From the NCBI GenBank assembly GCA_014529385.2, contig CM043971.1:26198769-26262768 (forward strand): 64,000 nt of DNA, read 5' to 3'. Below are positions 35,016 to 46,690 of the stretch, in pieces (position 1 is the stretch's first letter; every line of letters starts with the position of its first letter). The notes below the pieces were generated by a model. It was not told the DNA's origin, searched no databases, and was given only the letters and a program-made list of their open reading frames with translations. Both the position numbers and the translations under genes were made by a program. The DNA comes from Adiantum capillus-veneris (taxonomy: Eukaryota > Streptophyta > Polypodiopsida > Polypodiales > Pteridaceae).

Positions 35016-38000
35016 CTACACATCATACTCTCTTTGCCAAGGTTGCCCTAGCATCATTGGGTGTTGTGTGCTTTCATCGGACACCACATAGAATTTGTGT
35101 GGGTAAATATATTGATGTATTTGTACATGCAATATAGTCCATCCCAATGTTTTTAACGGGTGTGACGTGCTACTTTCCAGTTCTTGAGCAGTAGGATGAA
35201 GTTGATCTTGGACTTTGAGTTGTTGGTATAATCCGTAAGAAATCACATTTTCTTGAGCTCCTGTATCAAGAAATGCTGTTGATGCAACCTGATTGGTGCC
35301 CACTTTGACCGCAATTATTGGCTCCACTGTTTTCTCTTCCAACTTCATCATTCGAATGGCATTGATCCGCAATGGTGGTCGACTTTGTTGTTGTTGTCGT
35401 AGAAGACGTATTTTTGCAATGCGTTCTTGTGCTTCAGTTTGAGCTTCTTCCCATACTCTCTCTTTCTCCTTCATTCTTTGTTTGCCTTGATGAATTTGTT
35501 GGAGCATCTCCTGTGTGAGTGGTAGATGATATCTCCTCAGTCGACATCCACTAATCCAGTTTGGCATTTGTTCGCCTGCTAATGTAGCAAGCTTGACAGC
35601 TCCGCTTTGTGATAGATCACTGATCACAAAGGGTCCCATCCCTCGCTTTTTAAGTTTCTTGGCATGTTGCTTCAAGGTGTAGACAAGTACGTAGTCACCC
35701 GTTTTGAACTCTTTGGTACGCACATGTTTGTCAAAAAATTCTTTTTGTCTTCTCTTTTTAGCGTAGATTGAAGCCACAACTCGTAAGCGGAGTTCATCTA
35801 GCTTCTCAAGATCATCAATTCGTGAAGATAGCTCATGCCCTGTCCATTCTAAGCTAGTTGCTACTCGTAGGGTTGGAATTAAAAACTCTATGGGTAGTAT
35901 AGCATTTAGGCCAAACACCATGTTGTATGGTGTTGTTCCTATACATGTTTTGTAAGATACCCTGTATGCCCATAGTGTTGAGTTTAGGTGCTGATCCCAA
36001 TTTGTTGTTGATTCTGACACAATCTTAGTGAGAACCGTGCATAGTGTTTTGTTAGTGGCCTCAGATTGCCCATTGGCCTGTGGATGATATGGTGCTGATT
36101 TCCAATGTATGACCAGAAAATCGCCTAGTAGATATTCAATGACTTCATTGAGAAAGTGTGTTCCACGGTCACTGACAATTTCTATTGGTAACCCATAACG
36201 TACAAATACATTTTCATACAAGAATTGTGCCGTTGTGCGTGCATCAGCTTTTTGTGTTGCTTTGGCTTCGACCCATTTTGTGAGATAATCCGTAGCCACA
36301 ATGATATATTGGGCATGGGTGCGATATGCAGGGGGTGATATAGGTCCCACAAAATCAATTCCCCATTTTGCAAAAGCTCTTGCTCCCATCATTGGACGTA
36401 ATGGCATCTCATCTCTTTTTATTGGCACTTTGGTGCGTTGACATGCATCACAACATTTTACAAACTCTTCAGCATCCATGTGCAATGTAGGCCACCAAAT
36501 TCCTGCGGTTAAGACAATTTTTTCCGTCTTATCGCCCGAAAGATGGCCTCCACTTATTCCACCATGTGCATGATCTAGAATCAGCAGGTATTCGCTTTCA
36601 CTTGCACAGATTCTAAGTTGATTGTCTTTACCTCGCTTATAGAGTTGGTTTCCAATTAACTGAAAGTCACGAGCTTCCAGCTTTATAGATTTTTTTCGTG
36701 CTCTTGTTATGTTCTCAGGAAACGTCCTGGTGGTTAAGAAGTCAAGGATATATTGACTCCATGTAGGTGCTATGTTCACCTGAAACAAAGTTGCGTGGTC
36801 CACTGGTTTTTTGGCACTACATATGGTACAATTAGTAACATAAGAATGTTTGTCCGCATACATAGTTGGCCAATAGACCCCTAACTGTTTCAGTCTTTGG
36901 TGTCTCTTCATTGTTGAACAATGAAATGCACAACCTTGGACATGTGCCTCTTCAAGGTAGCACTCGAATTCTTCCGGATTTATACATAATCGTAGGATTA
37001 GGTCTGATCCAAGATGATACAGCCGTCCTGCTATGAGCTGGAAATTTGTTGTTTGTCTAATAGTTTGATGTTTGGAGCTGCAATCCGTATTATCAAACTC
37101 ACTTCCAAAGGAAAGAATGCTAACAATTTCCTTAGACCATTTGGGAACCATTTCAACATTGAAAAGATAAGCATCTGGCATGTCATCATCTACTCCTTCA
37201 GGAGCTTCCCCGTTGTGTATCCTTGAAAGATGATCTGCTCGCAGATGGGTTTTACCCTTTTTGACCACCACTGTGAAGTCAAATTCTAGCAATATGATAA
37301 ACCAGCGTACGATTCTCCCTGTATTGTAAGGTTTATTCACTAGGTACAAAAGAGCTTGATGATCTGTGAAGAACACAAACTTATTTGCAAGCAAATAATG
37401 CCGAAATTTCTTTACAGCATAAATCATTCCTAGCCCTTCCCGTTCAGTGGTTGTGTAGTTCTTTTCTGCACTGTTTAACTGTCGTCTTGCATAACAAACT
37501 GGAAAGTCCATTGTTCCGTCTCCAGGTTGAGCTAGAATACTCCCAATTGCATATGCTGAAGCATGAATGTGCACATGGAATATCTTCTCCCAATCTGGTG
37601 TCTTTAGTACAGGTGCTGATATAAGGTTTTCCCTCAACTTTTGGAATGAAGTTTCACACTCCTGGGTCCACTCTAAATTGACTAGTAAACGATACAGAGG
37701 TTGTGCGATAACCGCATACATGTATATAAATCTCCGATAATATCCGCAGTGTCCCATGAAGGATTGCACTTGTTTCGCATTAGTAGGCCTGGGTAGGTCT
37801 ACAATGACTTTGACTTTGTCTAGGTCTGTGGTTATGCCATTTCTGGAGACAATGTGTCCCAAGATGCGGCCTTGCTTTACCATGAATACACACTTCTCCG
37901 AGTTCATACAAATTGTATATGTCCTGCACTTTTCAAAGACCTTTTGCAAATGGTCTATATGTTCCTCTCGGATAAGAGAGTGTACACATAGGTCATCCAT

Positions 38001-38837
38001 GTAAATTTCTAAGAATATTCTTAGGTATTCCTTGAATGCGTGAGTCATTAATCTTTGGAAAGTGGTTGGTGCATTAGTTAAGCCAAATGGCATAACTCTA
38101 TACGCATAAATCCCCCATTCCATGGCAAATGCAGTTTTGTGTTGATCTTCCCTTGCTATTGCCAGCTGATTGTATCCTGAGAACCCATCCAGAAAGGAAT
38201 AAGCCCGTTTCCCGGCTACTCTCTCAAGCACGTGTTCTGTGATTGGCAAGGGATAATTATCCCTTATGGTTGCTGCATTCACCTTCTTGAGGTTCACACA
38301 CACTCACAGTTTTCCATTATTTTTGGGAACTACCACAATGGGTGATACCCAATCTGTATGTTCAATATCATAGATGAATTCCGCTTCCATCAGTTTATCG
38401 ATCTCCTCTTTGATTCGTTTAGCAAATGCGTCATTATATTTATAAGGACGTTGTTTGCTAGGTTTTGCATCTGATTTCAAAGGAATGGTGTGTTGGCATA
38501 TCAATGGATCAACTCCTTTGAGGTCTTTATAGGACCAAGCGAACACATCTTTATACTTCTTGAGAAGTTGTGTTAGCAGTCCTTCTTCTTCCGGCTCTAA
38601 ATCGTTAGCTATATAGACCGGCTGAGGCTTTTCACCTGGTTCTGCGAGGTCTATCTTTTTTGCATTTTCTGGCTCATCGTAAGATTCTTGGTTGGTTCTT
38701 TCCCTGACTGGTGGTGTCATTATGATTTTTCTATCTTGGATTGTAAATTTTCGATAGTGTGATGATACGTTCATGTTCTCTTTTTTTGACCCTCCTTTAC
38801 CATCGCTATCATCTTCCGTGGTCCATATATCTCTCAA
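35016..38837 (-). pseudogene. Element B pol: RT, RNase H, integrase and terminal retropepsin
   Basis: One frame, broken only by TGA at 38304-38306 (a CGA-type site). RT: VVPKNNGKL just before the stop, SFLDGFSGYNQ (Asp 39 of the 1,095-residue stretch from 38303), YMDD at 101-104. RNase H at about 240-365: TDHQALL and ADHLSR present, but the first catalytic Asp position is His 247. Two HHCC zinc domains follow: His454-His461-Cys492-Cys495 and His580-His587-Cys618-Cys621. Integrase core: Asp650, Asp712, Glu748, exactly D-35-E. After the integrase C-terminal region a basic/Gln-rich linker leads to a second retropepsin: LDTG at 1012-1015 and LGQPW at 1085-1089, ending at 1095. Reverse transcription and integration are the family roles; this copy is inactivated by stops. 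Confidence 0.92.
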
Positions 38838-39542
38838 AGACCGTTTCAGTTCTTGGTATTTCTATTTACGTTCAAGCTTGGTTAACTCTTGGTCTTTTGA
38901 TGTTTCTTTTTTTTATTTTTGAGATTTTTGTGATTTTGTTTACGTTTTATCTTTTCGTATCTGTTTTATCTCCTCTCTTGTTCTTTCTTTTTGATCTCCC
39001 GAGAATTTTCCTGATATTTGATCTTTTACACAATCTTCTGCTTTTACAAGCATCAAATAGTGAGTTTTTCCTTTTATTCTGGGCATCAGGTTCTCTCTTG
39101 CTTTGTTTCCTGCTCGCTTCCTTCTATAACGTTCTTGGCGTCTAGGGTGTTGGTTTGCAAAATCATAAAACTTGTTATCCCCATTTTCATTTTCACGCTC
39201 ATTTGAGGTGTCAAAACCCTCATTATCTACATCATTATTTACTTCCAAATGTTTAGAGGAGTTGTAAAACTTTTCATGTTCTGGTGGTTCTACCGTCTCC
39301 TTTTCTGTTCTTACACTAACCATGTAATAGGGTAACACATCATAGCCATCCTTATCGCAAAATTTTGTTGTTGGACTGTCGATAATGGTACAGACATCCA
39401 ATGTTGCTAATATGTGTTCCCATTCTAGAGGTTCCAAGGAATCTTCAGGGAAAGGTTCTGGAATATACTCCTTGTCCTCTATTGCTCTTTCTAAGACACA
39501 TTCCTCTCTTTTTAAGCTTCCACAATGTGAAGCTCCGCACAT
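38838..39542 (-). pseudogene. Element B protease-RT linker
   Basis: Continues the same frame between protease and RT. It is acidic then very Lys/Gln-rich, conserved with copy A (1430-2226). Stops interrupt it at 38940-38942 (TAA), at about 38915 (TAA) and at about 38862 (TAG, where copy A has an AAG Lys codon). No catalytic domain recognised. Confidence 0.8.
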
Positions 39543-41105
39543 CCATAGCTCTTTTGGTTGCCCTAACTATGCTGGTAGTTCTGATCCTGCTAATGTAGCC
39601 AAATCAAAATCTTCGACAGGTGTTTGGTTCACATCTTTGTAATTATGGTCTTATCCCCAATCTTGGACCATCTTCAACTGTCACATGAATGGTCGTCCCA
39701 AGATAATCTCGTAATTGTTCTTTTTGTTGAAATCGACTATTGCAAATGTATGCTCATACTCGATTCCACACGAAGTGACAATCACTTTTTCTAGAAGTCC
39801 TAATGGCTTCTCCATGAACCAATCTGTCAATTGCAGTTTCATTCTGGTAGCTCTCAAAGCTGGTTTTCCCCATTTTTTCCAGATTTCTTTGGTGGTGATA
39901 GCAACTCCCGCTCCACTGTCAAGAATAGCCTTGGACACGACTCCTTGGAATTCTACAGGTAGAGTGGTGTTTCCATCTTGCCCTTCGCAATATTCTCAAA
40001 CCTTATTCAATGGTACCGGCCTAGTGTTCAGGTTAGGTCTGTCCAACTCCCTGATTCCTTCTTGCAGCTTCAAAGTGGGGTCTTTGACTCCAAATTTTTC
40101 TAGGCATTTTCCCATTGTGGTCCACATGTTTGGTCTTAACCTTAGGAGTTCTGCTAACGTGATTGTGCATGTCACAGGGGTGGATAACAACTCAATCAAT
40201 CCCTGTGAATCCATCACCTTGTTGGAAGAAAATCTTTGAGATGGGATTTCTCTCACTTCTGACTTAGCTTCGTATTCCCCCAGGTATGATGGTAAAGTTC
40301 TCAACGAATCTGGTTGGCTATGCCTTGAACTAACAGATCCTTGGTCTCCCCCTTGTGAGTGTATCTCGAAGTTCATCTGAGACCTTGCCTCGAATTCTTC
40401 AATAGGAGGTAGGATCACATTCTTGTCTTTTCTCATGCTACTCATGTGGTTACCCATCCTATTAGCCTCGTTGGCCTCACGGATTTGCTTCCACAGATCA
40501 TCTAGACCGTTATCGTCCTTACCCATTTCTGCCAATATTCTAGGCTGGAACCCGTCACTTGCCTCATCGGTGGTATTTGGCACTATGATAGGCTCGCCCT
40601 TGGACTCATAGGTATTCGTGAGTCGTTCCTTGGTTTCCACCTGTTTCTCAAGGGTTGGTTGGATAGGGGTTGGAGGTGGTGCCTCATGCCAATTTGCAGG
40701 TTTCCCCAATGGGTTTTCCATCAATGATTGAGCTGTTTCAATCATCTTTTTGCACATTTCCAACCTCTGTTTTTCTATTTCTGCATATGGATAAGTCATC
40801 CACCTTTGCTCCTGGGTTTGGTTCTTTTTCAATCTAGCTTCATAAGCTTTTAGCAGTGCATCCAACTGCTCATTGACTTTGTCCGCTAGTACCGATCCTC
40901 CTGATCCTACACTCTTGGGCTTTGCTATTTCCTTGGGTGCCATTGTTGCTGTGGTGTGTGAGCTTAAGCTAGCGGGATACTCTAATCACTCCAATCTATT
41001 CTTCGTATGTTTCAACTCCTCGGATAGGGTTGTTTGCTCTCGTTCTCTTCTGGCTTTCATACGCACCTTCCTAGCCTTCCAGATGCTTCTCTTATTTTTA
41101 GTTTC
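39543..41105 (-). pseudogene. Element B first aspartic protease region
   Basis: Same frame as gag and RT. A charged helical segment (about 40750-41100) is followed by a retropepsin with DSG in KAILDSGAGVA (about 39920) and ILGRPF (about 39690). Compared with copy A there are TGA stops at about 40987 (CGA in copy A), 39996-39998 (GGA) and 39681-39683 (AGA), and a TAG near 39570 (TGG). About 20 codons after ILGRPF are deleted without shifting the frame; a TAA lies at the deletion joint. Confidence 0.88.
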
Positions 41106-43901
41106 TTAAGTTTGGCCATCGGTTTTTGGTTCTTCAACTATTGGTTCATCTGTCTTTCTTTGAGCTTGAGCCCTTGTTACCGCCTGAGCAGGTATGATTG
41201 TTTCATTTTCCGATCCTCCACTGGAAGGTACTGTTTCTAACATGTTCAAGGTGGTTTTTGCTCCTTTGCTCGGGTTTTTAGGGCAATCGGGAATCAAATG
41301 AGTAATTCCACAATCTGGGCAATACGCATTGACTCTAATGATCTCATCATGTGGGCAGTCTCTCAGCCAATGGTCTCCACCACACTTGTAGCAAGGCCCC
41401 TTGGGTTGTTGAGGTGCTCCTTGTGCCCCCCTTTGTTGGTAAGCATGTCTCTGCCCGCCCATGCCTCCATTGGCTATCAACATCAGTGTTCGTTCATCTA
41501 GGTTATATCTTCCTTCTCCTGCTACCTGTGCAGCTGTAGGTGGTCCTGTATTACCTATCATGCTCCATGGTTCTGGTGTCCAGGGTTCTTCTGGTGGGTA
41601 ATAGGTAGGGTTTGGTGCATATCCATTGGGATCTTCATAATATGCATGCATAGGCACCAAAGCCTTATCCTCTGATTCATTTACCGTTGGTGTGTATCTT
41701 ATACCAACTGGTCGTAAGCCTGGTAGGGGTGGTTGTTGCCCCAACACTGGTTGTGGTCTTTCTACACCTACAGGTCCTCGTAAATTTCCTGCTTGATATC
41801 TCGGCATCGGTGGAACTTGAGGAGAAGCTACTGGAGCTTGGGGAGCATAAGGTCTTTCTCTCACATAACCCTTGTTATAATAACATTCCTCGGTCCCGTG
41901 GTTGGTCCATTTTTGTTCAATAGCACACCACTTGGGCTGCTTAGCCTGGGTTTTGGTGTACAAATTGATCTTTTTTAACACCTCTTCTACGAGCTGCTCC
42001 TGGTTGACCACTACTTCTCCTTTCAGTGATGTCTTAGAAGACTTGCTTCCACTTTGCTGTGAAGACGAGTCGTCATCAAGGTCTTTGAACTCCCCTTCTT
42101 TGTAGACTGCACAATTGTCCACTAGGTAAAGAGCCTCCTTGGTTAACTCATTCAATGTAGTGCTCCTCTTCATATGTAAGTCTTTCTGGAGATCTGCATT
42201 CCTTAGTCCTTGAATGAATATCAGCATCAGTCTGGACTGAGTTGGCAGTTCTTCCACAGGGCAGAACTTAACATATCTTTTAAGTCTTAGGGCTGCCTTT
42301 CGTACAAATTCCCCATCTTTCTGTTTGAATTTATGGATTTGAGAGAAAGTATTATGAGCTATTCCCCTTTGGGAGAATTCCTCAATAAACTCGTCAAATA
42401 CTTCCTCCATCGACTCAAAGTCTCTTCACTCCACAGAGTCAAACCAAGTGGCAGCATCATCTTCTAGGGTTAGTCCAAACCCTGCAAATTGGGTAGGGAA
42501 ATCTAACACCTCTTCAACTCTAATGGCACGCACAAAGGCTGCTACATGATCTCTTGGGTCCCTGTTTCGCGTGTATTTCTTGTTTACCCATTTCTGCACT
42601 TGTGAAGGTCTAATTCTTCAATGGTCTACAAAACTCATCATTGGATCCCCTCGTCCCAATCGATATATCTCCTCAGGCCTTCTGTAATAGGCTGGTTCCT
42701 CTCCCAGGGGTGCTCCTAAGCCATAATTTCTAACGGTTCTAGCTGGAGGTGGTTCTTCTCCTCGAACTTGTTCTATGGGTGGTCCTCCAAGCTCTGCCGA
42801 CCCTTGAGTCTTTGGCTTACTCTCCGCCTGATACCTTGAATAGTGTGGTGGTTCTTGCAAATCCCTAAGCCCTCGTGCGGCTTGATAAACATCTCGGTTT
42901 TGGTCTTGCTCCATTGTTGCTCTCTGTCGAAGCCATGCCTGCAATGATGGCTGGTTTGCAGGTTGGTCTTGGTTATTGAATGCTTGAAATCGGGTGGAAT
43001 GTGAGGTTGCATCATACTCATCTGAAAAAGGATTTGTTGACTTGCTTGGGATGTAGGTGGCTCTTGGCACTTCTTCGGGAGCATATGCTGATGCTCTTGG
43101 ACTCGTTGCCCTTTCTACCTCCTTTGGAAGAATACGTTGGTATTCTCGCCCGTATCTATCAACAAAAACCATGCCCTTTCCCATAGCAGTTTCATAAGAG
43201 AATAAGTAAAGAACCTTCTCTTTGCTTAATTCGTTTACATACGGTTCCTTGCTGTGGAAGTAAGAGACTATGCCCTCACTCTCATGCTTGTAGATTCCTA
43301 CGTTCTCGTTATAAGTTGGAACCCCGGTCGTTTTCTTATCATACATAAGAATAGCTCCGGGCCGATCAATGTTTGGTGGCGGTTCTTGAGCTTCTGAAAT
43401 CATTTTCCCTTTCGCCTCGTTATCCCCATATTTGTTGTAATCTTCAGGATTACTAACGATTAGATAGTGGTTCCCTTTTTCGTCTCCGAATCTGTCTCCA
43501 TCATCATAGACTTGGATGATCTCCAATCTCTGAGCCGGTCTCTCTTCTATACAAATGCCCTTGCGCCCTTGATGGTCAAAATAGACTAGGGCTCCCATAG
43601 ATTTGGTTCCTTCTAAGAAGATTACGGTGAGTTTGGAATCATTCAAAGGATTTCGGGAGGTGCTCCCTCCTGGCATTGGTCCGTCATAGGTGAAACCTCC
43701 TGGTTGCTGACTACCCATCATGAAGAAGGATTTGTCTGACGAAGTGTAAGTATCACTACCTTCCTCGATAATAGGTGCTAGTGGATCTAGCCTTGCCCGA
43801 GTTACACTCTCTTCAGTGGATACTAAGCTACCTTGGTCACCTGCCACTTTCTCGTCTCTAACAATGTATCTTCTTGATCTTAAATTCATCAAACTTTTCA
43901 A
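41106..43901 (-). pseudogene. Element B gag
   Basis: Frame from 43901 (MKSLMNL) to TAA at 41106-41108, with two internal TGA stops: 42618-42620 and near 42425, both at positions where copy A has an Arg codon. N-terminal domain with FFMMGSQQ and YDDGDRF; a Pro/Gln-rich middle; a capsid-like core (TWFDS, FIEEFSQRG, FIQGLR); a KWC...H...EEC motif; then two zinc knuckles, CYKCGGDHWLRDC and CPDCGITHLIPDC, near 41393 and 41320. Both knuckles have spacing C-2-C-3-H-4-C. Gag packages the RNA and forms the particle in this family. The first ATG is chosen as start because the frame upstream lacks similarity to copy A. Confidence 0.9.
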
Positions 43902-45708
43902 TGCAATTTATCACAAATCCAACCACTCACCTCACAAAGGGTCAGTTTCTGCACAATCTTCTTGCTTTGTTGCTGAATATATAACCTGTACACAAGCGTT
44001 TTAATTTCGGCAATGGAGTCAAAGCATTTATCTGTGAGAGGTTATCTTAGTAATGATTGGTATAACTGGAGAGTTAATCTCAACCACTATTGTATTTTAT
44101 ACACTGCTGATGTTCTGGATTAGGTTTGCTAATCTGAAGCAGTACTACCCTCAGATGTTGGTCAATTTACACGAAAAAGTCTGAATTCAGTCTCTGCTTC
44201 GTCAAATGAGCAAACAAGGTCCAAATTCACTTCTGAAAGAAGTTCTGGAACCCTTAAGCCAAATAGAATATCACTCTCTATGTCAGGTCAAATTTTTCTT
44301 GCAGTATGGCCCAATAGACATCCTACGCGTAGGATGTCTCCTGGTGTTTTTTTGCCTGGGTTTTGCACTGTAGTTTCCCCTTGTTGTGTTGAGCTCACAG
44401 CAGCTTCTAATTTTTGATTTGGACACCTATTAGCTGGTCAATGAGTCAGAAATCTGCTTTACAATTTGCTGATGATATTAATCAGTCTAATCAACTCCAA
44501 ATTGGACCAAAATTGACTAGGAGTCTTGCCTTAGGCCATATAACACCTCACTATGCTCATAGTCAAAATCTGGCACCAGTTTCATGCATTAGACATCCTA
44601 CGCGTAGGATGTCTTTTTCATCAGAATTGGTTCAAACTCAAACCCCAGGATCCCCTTGAGTTGCTGATCACTTTGGTATACTCAGAATTCAGTTTGGAGT
44701 CCTAAATCACCCAAAAGACATCCTACGCGTAGGATGTCTTTTTGGCCTTTTTGACCCCAGACTTGTCCCACAGCTTCCGCTTGGTGTCAGTAACCCAGTG
44801 GTATGCTTAGATTTTGGTTTGGATTTCAGAAGTCCCAAATTTCAGTTGTTCTTGTCTTTTTCAGTCAAAAGTGCTAAAGTCTGTTTTGAGCCCAATTTTC
44901 TAACTCAAAAGAGGTGAAACCCCTCTCAGTCACTCAATACATCATGCAAGACATGCTCATGAAGTCATCTTATGGTTTTGGTCTCAAAATAATGTCTTGG
45001 CACTATTTGGGTAGGATGTCTGGCAATTTCAGTCTATCTGGCCTTATCATGTCAAGATATCGCAAAATTTCAACTTTCCAGTTGAAATTAGGGTAAACCC
45101 TACCTCCTGAACACATTGGTCAACTTAAAATTCCAAAATTCTTCCCAGATTAGCCTAGAGACATCTTACGCGTAGGATGTCCCCTGCTGCTTTTTTTTGA
45201 CAGGAATGTTCCTGATGCTCTGTAGATCTATCAGAAACACTCACAGCAATTTTTGGACTTCAATTAGGCTTTCAAACACACTTTTGCGTCTTTTTGCATC
45301 TTTTACAAACTTGTAATGACTTAATCAAGCAAGTGCACATGCATGAAATGCTCTAGATCCTGAATCATGATGTCCTACTTACTCTACTCCTACCTATCAT
45401 GTGAAATGGAGATAATGGTATTTTTTGGTTGCTTTTTGGCCTCTCCGGACTCTCAAGCTCTCCTCTCACCGCTTCTACCACTCTGACTCCTACTCTAGAA
45501 CTCGACTGCTGCCTAAAACTATCCTGGTCTTACCTAGCTAATCTACCTAAGTGGAAGGTTCTAGGCCAGACACACACTCCCTAGACTCCCTCTAAGACCT
45601 AGAGAGTCCTCCACCCTCTGATCCTATCTAAATGTAAAGCGAGACTCTTGGCAAGACAAAAATCCCAATCCTCAAGGATTAGTTTCGGTCACCTACCTAA
45701 GGTTTTCG
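43902..45708 (-). other. Element B leader between primer site and gag
   Basis: 1.8 kb, no coding region. It contains four palindrome copies and sequence shared with the spacer upstream of ORF-X. A packaging or dimerisation signal would be expected in this place in an LTR element. Confidence 0.75.
44316..45182. repeat. 24-nt palindrome copies in leader (four)
   Basis: Perfect copies at 44316-44339, 44591-44614 and 44716-44739; a copy with two changes at 45159-45182. Spacings 275, 125 and 443 bp; 44591 to 45159 is 568, twice 284. A degraded half (GTAGGATGTCTGG) lies near 45011. Confidence 0.9.
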
Positions 45709-45726
45709 TCCCCGGCAGCGGCGCCA
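45709..45726 (-). other. Primer binding site, tRNA-Asp type
   Basis: The minus strand reads TGGCGCCGCTGCCGGGGA one base after the 5' LTR. It differs at one base from TGGCGCCGTTGCCGGGGA, a primer site usual in Athila/Tat-type plant elements and assigned to tRNA-Asp. Confidence 0.85.
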
Positions 45727-45727
45727 A

Positions 45728-46643
45728 TGTTGGACGGATACGCCGCGACGGACGTCAGCACAGCGAGAACTCACCTAACATGTAATGTCAGCTAAGGACG
45801 AAGCTCGACCCGCAGGCGCGTGGAAGCAAGCATAAGGTGTCAACCTACACTCGACCGACTCCTAACTAACTCCTACAGAGGTCTCTGCCAATTGTCTAGT
45901 CACAGCCTTCAAGAGTACATAAGAGAAAACTTCCTTCAACACTTTCTGGAGCCGAACACCCATCAAACAATCTCGAAACGCAATGAAACTTTAAGGAGAC
46001 TCTACTAACACCAATAGGACGCTCTCCCTAAGGTCTCTGAACCAAAATCCCAACCCAAAACACCCGGTGCAGAATCGCGTAGGATGTCTGGTCGAAATTT
46101 ACAGGTCGTCGTTTCTGAAATCTAAAGTGCCTAATGTGTAGCTCTACTCAATGTGAACGCATGGATATGCTGCCATGCAAAATCAGACAACGTATGCTTA
46201 CCCAAACACCCAAAGAAGCTCGCACAACCGGATAGTACGCGCACAATGTAGGTATCGGCGCGTAGCTCTCGTCGGGGGCAGCACGTTGCACTTCTCCGTA
46301 CTCGATTCTGACTACCGCAGCACACGTAGCGATAAGATGAAGCTCTCTCTCTCTCTCTCGTACACAGTACGCTCACTCACAGACTCTTTTTTAAAACATA
46401 ACTAAAGGTCTTTCATTAAGGTCAAAAAGTGGTATATATACCTTACAACTTCTCAAACCCTAAGGTTTCAAAATCAACCATCTACTCACTCTAACTTAGC
46501 AAAACTGGGATACAATCTGAAAACTTCTGTAAGTCCCAATAATTACAAGGTGAAAAATCAGATTTTTCTCAATGAATGAATAATTACAAAAAATAATAGT
46601 CTCCGAGTAGTTAGATGTCGTGGGGTGTGTCCAGCTTCTAACA
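45728..46643 (-). repeat. 5' LTR of element B
   Basis: 916 bp; TG...CA ends as in the 3' LTR. It contains a palindrome half-site at 46076-46089 and a CT run near 46341-46360. Flanked on the outside by CAAGC. Confidence 0.95.
46431..46442 (-). promoter_or_regulatory. TATA box of 5' LTR
   Basis: GGTATATATACC, conserved in both LTRs; probable core promoter for the genomic transcript. Confidence 0.6.
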
Positions 46644-46690
46644 CAAGCTCAAATAAGATTGGCCCCTAGTCTTTCCACGCTTGGCGTTTC
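46644..46690 (-). repeat. Family-C LTR, 5' end (other side of element B)
   Basis: The minus strand ends ...TTTGAGCTTG at element B; joined to 27972 downward it gives GAGCTTGGGGGTTACC, matching GCAGCTCGGGGGTTACC in the family-C LTR at 48687-48701. This proves the pre-insertion continuity. Confidence 0.8.

Larger units (their letters stand above)
27978..46643 (-). mobile_element. Complete 18.7 kb Ty3/gypsy element, copy B
   Basis: Order on the minus strand: 5' LTR (45728-46643), primer site, 1.8 kb leader with palindromes, gag, protease, RT, RNase H, duplicated HHCC, integrase, second retropepsin, 2.6 kb spacer with palindromes, ORF-X, polypurine tract, 3' LTR (27978-28906). Target duplication: CAAGT (27973-27977) and CAAGC (46644-46648), differing at one base. 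The tRNA-Asp-type primer site, large size and extra 3' ORF suggest the Tat/Athila side of plant Ty3/gypsy, but lineage needs phylogeny. Gag-Pol stays in one frame with about a dozen in-frame stops, so this copy cannot be autonomous. Confidence 0.95.
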
